The translations under genes were made by a program, and so were the position numbers. DNA of 64,000 bases from Comamonas resistens (lineage in GTDB: Bacteria > Pseudomonadota > Gammaproteobacteria > Burkholderiales > Burkholderiaceae_C). This document shows, piece after piece, positions 59,520 through 64,000 of the stretch; positions within the stretch are counted from its first letter, which is position 1, and each line of letters opens with the position of its first letter. The notes below the pieces were generated by a model that did no database searches, was not told the origin of the DNA, and saw only the letters and a program-made list of their open reading frames with translations. The stretch covers positions 62,001 through 126,000 of the forward strand of contig NZ_CP125947.1 of the NCBI RefSeq assembly GCF_030064165.1, in the 5' to 3' direction.

Positions 59520-59975
59520 TTAGGGGGCAGTGGTGCTCGATGGTGCAGCTGTTGTTTCTGGTTCAGGCGTGGTGCTACTGCCTGCGGCATCGGGGCGCTT
59601 GAGCGTCCACTTCATGAGCCGACCTTTGACAAATTCGCAGGTCACATGGGAGTCGGTACCGTCCGTCCAGCGGTAGATCTCGGGGTCCTGCCCCTCTTCA
59701 GACAGACGCTGACCCAGGGAACGGGTCATGGCGACCACATGTACCAACGGAACCTTGGGCTTGAGCTTGGCATTGAGCATCACGGCGCTACCGACATAGC
59801 CGATAGGGCGGCTCGATGCCTTCCTCATGACGGACATCAGGCGGGTGAAATGCAGCAGCACCCACATGATGATGCCGCCAACGACTGCCGCCACGCCGGG
59901 CCAACCCGCCGAGCGGTGTGCAGCAATGACCAGCACGATCATGCCTAGAGGGACCAAAATATTGCGTAAATTCAT
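59520..59975 (-). CDS. Small membrane protein of unknown function
   Basis: A 151-residue protein I do not recognise. Two closely spaced hydrophobic stretches form the start (NILVPLGMIVLVIAAHRSAGWPGVAAVVGGIIMWVLLHF, residues about 4-43), the rest is soluble and ends in a Ser/Thr/Pro/Ala-rich tail (about 127-151). SSRPIGYVGSAVMLNAKLKPKVPLVHVVAMTRSLGQRLS is the longest ordered part. Start 59975 is used; upstream codons belong to an intergenic area. It lies on the ilvE strand, 81 bp upstream of the ilvE start. Confidence 0.7.
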   Translation of the reverse strand: MNLRNILVPLGMIVLVIAAHRSAGWPGVAAVVGGIIMWVLLHFTRLMSVMRKASSRPIGYVGSAVMLNAKLKPKVPLVHVVAMTRSLGQRLSEEGQDPEIYRWTDGTDSHVTCEFVKGRLMKWTLKRPDAAGSSTTPEPETTAAPSSTTAP

Positions 59976-60063
59976 GGGCTTAATTGTCTTACGTAGGCCA
60001 GTCCTGTTGCCTGCGGGCAGTGCGTATGCCCCAGGCACTTGCGGGACAAGGCTATTCTCAAAA

Positions 60064-60149
60064 CAGTAGCCGCCAGCGCTTGATGTTCAATGAGTTCAAG
60101 AAAATTCCTGTCTGGACTCCACTAACTGCATGCGTCAGCAGCTATCAAA
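60064..60149. repeat. Paired TAGCTGC-type repeats (family R3), inverted
   Basis: A plus-strand CAGTAGCCGCCAGCGCTTGATG (60064) and a minus-strand TTTGATAGCTGCTGACGC (60149-60132) face each other across about 46 bp, directly after the radA stop. Confidence 0.5.
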
Positions 60150-61535
60150 TTAACCTATACCGCGCACGATATTCATGGCCTCGTCCACGCGTTCCACAGC
60201 ATGAATGGTCAGGCCGGCAATGGCTTTCTTGGGGGCATTGGCCTTGGGAACGATGGCGATAGTGAATCCTAACTTTGCTGCTTCCTTCAGGCGCTCCTGG
60301 CCGCGGGGAGCCGGGCGCACCTCACCGGCCAAGCCGACTTCGCCAAAGGCGATAAAGCCCTTGGGCAAGGCCTTGCCTCTAAGACTTGAAGTGATTGCCA
60401 ACATCACTGCCAAATCAGCTGCAGGCTCGTTGATACGTACGCCGCCCACGGCATTGACGAATACATCCTGATCGGCACAGGCCACGCCCGCATGGCGGTT
60501 GAGCACGGCCAGCAGCATGGCCAGCCGGTCGCGGTCCAGGCCCACGGACAGCCGCCGAGCTGCGGGGCCGCCTTGGTCCACCAGAGCCTGGATTTCCACC
60601 AGCATGGGCCGCGTGCCCTCCAGCGTCACCAGCACGCAGCTGCCAGGCACGGGCTCGCTGTGCTGGCTCAGAAAGATGGCGCTGGGGTTGGTCACGCCCT
60701 TGAGGCCTTTTTCCGTCATCGCGAAGACGCCGATTTCATTGACGGCTCCGAAACGGTTCTTGATGGCGCGCACCAGGCGAAAGTTGCTGTGCGTATCGCC
60801 TTCGAAGTAGAGCACCGTGTCCACCATATGCTCGAGCACGCGCGGGCCGGCCAGCGCACCGTCCTTGGTCACATGGCCCACCAAAATGATGGTGATACCC
60901 GTGGTTTTGGCCGCACGCGTCAGATGGGCCGCGCATTCGCGCACCTGGGCCACGGAGCCAGGTGCCGACGAAAGCTGGTCCGAATACACCGTCTGGATCG
61001 AGTCGATCACCACCACGGCGGGCTGGGTGGCCTCCACGGTGGCCAGGATTTTTTCGAGCTGGATCTCGGCCAGCACGTTGACCTGGCTGTTGTCCAGCCC
61101 CAGTCGGCGCGAGCGCAAAGCCACCTGGGCACCGCTTTCCTCGCCTGTCACATAGAGCGTGGGCAGACCAATGCGATGCAAGGCATCCATAGCTTGTAAA
61201 AGAAGTGTGGACTTACCTATTCCTGGGTCGCCGCCGATCAGCACCACGCCGCCTTCGACCACGCCGCCGCCCAGCACGCGGTCCAGCTCCTCGATGCCGC
61301 TGGGCGTGCGCGCCACATCCTGGGCCTCGATGGCCGACAGCGGGGTGACGGGCTGGGCATTGGCCAGGCCCGCATAGCCCTGGGGCTGGCTCAGGCGGTT
61401 CTTGCCGCCCGAGGACGAGTCGGCCACGGTTTCAACCAGGGTGTTCCAGGCGCCGCAGCTGGGGCATTTGCCCAGCCAGCGCGGGCTGGTGCCGCCACAG
61501 GCATTGCAGGTATAGGTGGTTTTGTCTTTGGCCAT
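60150..61535 (-). CDS. radA: DNA repair ATPase RadA (Sms)
   Basis: A 461-residue recombination ATPase. The N-terminal zinc finger CNACGGTSPRWLGKCPSCGAWNTL is present, Walker A is GGDPGIGKSTLL, the RadA-specific KNRFG motif is AIKNRFGAVNE, and the C-terminal Lon-like domain (about 285-455) has VLNRHAGVACADQDVFVNAVGGVRI. RadA promotes branch migration in recombination and transformation. ATG 61535 is used rather than 61544. Confidence 0.96.
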   Translation of the reverse strand: MAKDKTTYTCNACGGTSPRWLGKCPSCGAWNTLVETVADSSSGGKNRLSQPQGYAGLANAQPVTPLSAIEAQDVARTPSGIEELDRVLGGGVVEGGVVLIGGDPGIGKSTLLLQAMDALHRIGLPTLYVTGEESGAQVALRSRRLGLDNSQVNVLAEIQLEKILATVEATQPAVVVIDSIQTVYSDQLSSAPGSVAQVRECAAHLTRAAKTTGITIILVGHVTKDGALAGPRVLEHMVDTVLYFEGDTHSNFRLVRAIKNRFGAVNEIGVFAMTEKGLKGVTNPSAIFLSQHSEPVPGSCVLVTLEGTRPMLVEIQALVDQGGPAARRLSVGLDRDRLAMLLAVLNRHAGVACADQDVFVNAVGGVRINEPAADLAVMLAITSSLRGKALPKGFIAFGEVGLAGEVRPAPRGQERLKEAAKLGFTIAIVPKANAPKKAIAGLTIHAVERVDEAMNIVRGIG

Positions 61536-61668
61536 GGGCGGCAACTATACCGACTGACTTCTGGCGCAAATGCCGTTTGCCAAAGCAGCTGGGCGACAAA
61601 TCTCAGAGTGAACAACCACAAAAGACAAGCATTTATATAACTACTCCGCATGACGAACCAATATGCGC

Positions 61669-61674
61669 TACAAT
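61669..61674 (+). promoter_or_regulatory. Possible -10 box for tRNA-Met
   Basis: TACAAT lies 42 bp before the tRNA. No good -35 hexamer is visible. A short ACACAG-N3-CTGTGT dyad (61686-61700) sits between it and the tRNA. Confidence 0.35.
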
Positions 61675-61715
61675 TCATCCCATCGACACAGACTCTGTGT
61701 AGAGAAACAAATTAC

Positions 61716-61792
<77 letters not shown>

Positions 61793-61795
61793 ATA

Positions 61796-61826
61796 AAAGA
61801 GCCTTCTGGAAACAGAGGGCTTTTTT
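61796..61826 (+). terminator. Intrinsic terminator of the tRNA gene
   Basis: AAAGAGCCTTCTG and CAGAGGGCTTTTTT form a stem with one weak pair around GAAA, followed by six T, 4 bp after the tRNA CCA. Confidence 0.88.
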
Positions 61827-61867
61827 CGTTCTGGTCGAGCAAAAACTGGCGCGAACCAGCAATGAGA

Positions 61868-61955
61868 TGCCGAGCAAGAGCCGCCTCGCGGCGAGGGCAT
61901 CACCCCCTCCCGAAGAGAGAGGGGGAAGACGCGATAGCGCCTCAGAGGGAGTTCA
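61868..61955 (-). repeat. GC-rich dispersed repeat (family R2), copy g
   Basis: From GAGCAAGAGCCGCCTCGCGGCG to GCGCCTCAGAGGGAG, orientation as copies e and f. It lies between the tRNA terminator and the gdhA stop. Confidence 0.65.
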
Positions 61956-61975
61956 TAAAGAACTTCAGGCGGTGC

Positions 61976-63259
61976 TTATGGATACAGTCCGCGCATCTCG
62001 CGGGCATGCAGAATGCGCTTGCAGGCCACGATGAAGGTGGCGGTGCGCAGTGTCACCTTGTGCTCCTGGGCCACGGCCCAGATACCGGCAAAGGCCTCCT
62101 GCATGATGCGTACCAGACGGGCATTGATCTCGTCCTCGCTCCAGAAGAAGCTGGAAAAGTCCTGCACCCATTCAAAGTAGCTGACCGTCACGCCGCCGGC
62201 GTTGGCGATCACGTCGGGCAGCACCAACACGCCCTTGTCGTTGAGGATGTCGTCGGCCTCGGGGGTGGTGGGGCCGTTGGCACCTTCGATCACCAGCTTG
62301 GCCTTGATCTGGCCGGCGTTGTCCTTGGTGATCTGGCTTTCCAGCGCCGCAGGGATCAGGATGTCGCAGTCCACCGCCCAGAAGTCCGCGTTGTCCATGG
62401 CTTCGGAGCCGGCAAAGCCGCCCACGCCGCCGGTGTTGCCCACATGTTCGAGCAGGGCCGGCACGTCCAGTCCATTGCTGTTGAAGATGGTGCCGGTATG
62501 GTCCTGCACGGCCACCACCTTGGAGCCGGCTTCGGCGAACAGCTTGCCAGCCGTGCCGCCCACATTGCCAAAGCCTTGCACGGCCACGCGGGCGCCTTGC
62601 AGGCTCAGGCCGGTCAGCTTGGCAGCTTCCACGCCCACGGTGAAGACGCCGCGGCCGGTCGCTTCCACCCGGCCCAGGGAGCCGCCCAGATCAATCGGTT
62701 TGCCAGTGACCACGCCGGTGGCGGTGGCGCCGGTGTTCATGGAGTAGGTGTCCATCATCCAGGCCATGACCTGCCCGTTGGTGTTCACGTCCGGTGCCGG
62801 GATGTCCTTGGAAGGGCCGATGAACAAGCCGATTTCGCTGGTGTAGCGGCGGGTCAGGCGCTCCAGCTCGGCGGTCGACAGTTTCTTGGGGTCGACGCGG
62901 ATGCCGCCCTTGGCACCGCCGTAAGGCACGTTCACGGCGGCATTCTTGATGCTCATCCAGGCCGACAGGGCCATCACTTCGGAGAGGGTCACGTCCTGGT
63001 GGAAACGCACGCCGCCCTTGCCGGGGCCGCGGCTCAGATTGTGCTGGACGCGGTAGCCTTCAAAGTGGGCGATGGTGCCGTTGTCCATTTCGATGGGCAC
63101 GTCGACGATCAACATGCGCTTGGGGCGCTTGAGAGTTTCCACCCAACGGGCAAGAGAGCCCAGATAGGGGGTGACACGATCCACCTGTTGCAGGTAGTTG
63201 CCCCAGGGGCCGAGGTGATCGGGGTTCAGGTAGGAAGGCAGCGCATGGGCTTGAGACAT
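61976..63259 (-). CDS. gdhA: Glutamate dehydrogenase
   Basis: A 427-residue hexameric-type Glu/Leu/Phe/Val dehydrogenase. [54 protein letters not shown] contains the substrate-binding and catalytic lysines; the NAD domain has [21 protein letters not shown]. It interconverts glutamate with 2-oxoglutarate and ammonia. The GFGNVG fold with a following acid-poor stretch does not settle NAD versus NADP use; length and features suggest an NAD-type, catabolic enzyme. Confidence 0.95.
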   Translation of the reverse strand: MSQAHALPSYLNPDHLGPWGNYLQQVDRVTPYLGSLARWVETLKRPKRMLIVDVPIEMDNGTIAHFEGYRVQHNLSRGPGKGGVRFHQDVTLSEVMALSAWMSIKNAAVNVPYGGAKGGIRVDPKKLSTAELERLTRRYTSEIGLFIGPSKDIPAPDVNTNGQVMAWMMDTYSMNTGATATGVVTGKPIDLGGSLGRVEATGRGVFTVGVEAAKLTGLSLQGARVAVQGFGNVGGTAGKLFAEAGSKVVAVQDHTGTIFNSNGLDVPALLEHVGNTGGVGGFAGSEAMDNADFWAVDCDILIPAALESQITKDNAGQIKAKLVIEGANGPTTPEADDILNDKGVLVLPDVIANAGGVTVSYFEWVQDFSSFFWSEDEINARLVRIMQEAFAGIWAVAQEHKVTLRTATFIVACKRILHAREMRGLYP

Positions 63260-63371
63260 GATGGGAGCCTGGTTGACTGATGTGCAGCGGCGCGAAATCT
63301 CGCGGTTCGCCGTCCGGAATCTCAGTGTGCGCGCACTGATGAATGCTGTCCAAGGCTAGTTGTTTGCAGGG

Positions 63372-63390
63372 TTATGCATTTGATGCATAA
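63372..63390. promoter_or_regulatory. Palindrome ATGCAT-N3-ATGCAT, candidate operator
   Basis: TTATGCAT-TTG-ATGCATAA is a perfect 8-bp dyad in the gap between gdhA (minus) and the hydratase gene (plus), 55 bp before the latter's ATG. The form is typical of GntR-family operators; the regulator gene is not in the window. Confidence 0.6.
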
Positions 63391-63444
63391 AGCCTTTTCC
63401 GCGCCGGCCGACGCGGCGGGGTGAAATTTGCCATCATCCCCTCC

Positions 63445-64000
63445 ATGGCTGAAAATAAAGATTGCTCAACTGGCTGGTGCGGCCCGGCGCCGTTTGCCAA
63501 CACTCCGCCCATAGGTCTGGCTCCCGAGCTGCAAAAGCAGGAAGACGTGCTGCCTGACTGGACGCAGATTGCCTCCGATCTGCCCGAGGATGCCTACGCC
63601 ACGGCCGATGCGCTGTGGTGGTCGCGCAAGCTGGGCGCTCCCCAGGCGCTGGGTGCGGACCTGGCACCACTGCTGGCTGGCGAGGATGACGCCCGCGCCG
63701 TGCAGCGCGCCCTGGCCAGAGCCTGGGACTGGTGGCCTGCCGACCGTGCGCCGCGCTACTGGAAGTCCGGCGGCGCGAGCCGCGAAGCGGCCTTGCTGCA
63801 TGTGCCGCTGCCCGAGAACGGCATCCATCTGGGCTTGGCGAAGGTCGCTGCGCCCGAGACCGTCTTCAATCTGCGCTGTGCCGAAGCCGAGATTGCCCTG
63901 CGCATAGGCCGGGATGTGAGCGCCGAACAGGCGGCTGCCCTGGATGAGGCTGGCGCATTGGCGCTGGTGGACGGCGTGGCCGTGGCCATCGAATGGGTGG
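63445..64000 (+). CDS. MhpD-like 2-keto-4-pentenoate hydratase family protein, partial
   Basis: The first 185 residues of a gene that runs past the window end. The start ATG at 63445 gives MAENKDCSTGWCGPAPFANTPPIGLAP. RYWKSGGASREAALLHVPLPENGIHLGLAKV and NLRCAEAEIALRIGRDVSAEQAA match the MhpD/HpaH hydratase and fumarylacetoacetate hydrolase group. An enzyme hydrating 2-oxopent-4-enoate or acting on a similar oxo-acid is likely, but the C-terminal metal site is not visible. It is divergent from gdhA, with a GntR-type palindrome between. Confidence 0.75.
   Translation, partial: MAENKDCSTGWCGPAPFANTPPIGLAPELQKQEDVLPDWTQIASDLPEDAYATADALWWSRKLGAPQALGADLAPLLAGEDDARAVQRALARAWDWWPADRAPRYWKSGGASREAALLHVPLPENGIHLGLAKVAAPETVFNLRCAEAEIALRIGRDVSAEQAAALDEAGALALVDGVAVAIEWV

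Noticed and set aside
59988..60055. Possible further R1 repeat (CTTACGTAGGCCAG...CTTGCGGGAC)
   Set aside because: Only the first ten bases resemble R1; the right-hand end does not match, so I do not count it.

Overview
The window is a GC-rich, gene-dense chromosomal stretch from a betaproteobacterium, most likely Comamonas or a close relative in the Comamonadaceae. This rests on the split hpa homoprotocatechuate operon with a Bug-type binding protein, the boxR/boxD/bclA benzoyl-CoA genes, a minCDE locus, and several intergenic repeat families that I associate from memory with comamonads. I could not run a database search, so genus and species are inferred. I see no transposase, integrase, phage gene, rRNA operon or CRISPR array.

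Layout. 0-6 kb: end of PEP carboxykinase, a small membrane protein, a LysR regulator, a phosphoesterase, a universal stress protein and an ArgP-like regulator divergent from dadA. 6.1-15.5 kb: the hpa operon (hpaG1, hpaG2, hpaE, Bug protein, hpaD, hpaF, hpaH, succinate-semialdehyde dehydrogenase, hpaI, hpaR), which takes homoprotocatechuate to succinate and pyruvate. 15.6-21.5 kb: exonuclease, flavin reductase, glutathione reductase, minCDE and an enoyl-CoA hydratase. 21.5-32 kb: a diguanylate cyclase with a periplasmic sensor, acetoacetyl-CoA synthetase, a radical SAM protein with an unusual cysteine motif, an NCS2 permease, an acetate/succinate CoA-transferase, a GFA protein and a thioesterase. 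32.6-42.6 kb: a branched-chain-type ABC transporter (livFGMHJ), benzoate-CoA ligase, boxD, a PF16155 protein and divergent boxR. 42.7-48.8 kb: M48 protease, EamA exporter with AraC regulator, AmpG permease and a two-component system. 48.9-58.1 kb: cell-envelope sugar genes (ugd, UDP-uronate epimerase, GT39, GT2, LPG-synthase-like membrane protein, O-antigen ligase, GT25, GT4). 58.2-64 kb: zinc-finger protein, ilvE, radA, initiator tRNA-Met, glutamate dehydrogenase and the start of a hydratase-family gene.

How the genes work together. The hpa operon is a complete ring-cleavage route below the hydroxylase step, but no hpaBC hydroxylase is present. The benzoate locus has uptake, CoA activation, the aldehyde dehydrogenase and the regulator, but boxA, boxB and boxC are absent. 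In the envelope region, ugd, the epimerase, a polyprenyl-phosphate GT2 and a GT39 enzyme make a plausible pathway for adding galacturonic or glucuronic acid to LPS.

The most unusual material is intergenic. I find five repeat families. Two look like structured RNA or DNA elements: an inverted pair of ~270-bp copies at 31948-32617 whose hairpins differ by compensatory changes, and an ~80-bp element that occurs three times, each time 4-5 nt after the T-run of an intrinsic terminator. Candidate operators include GTAAA-N5-GTAAA before a CpxR-like response regulator, GCAATAT-type palindromes before boxR, and an ATGCAT-N3-ATGCAT palindrome upstream of the last gene.
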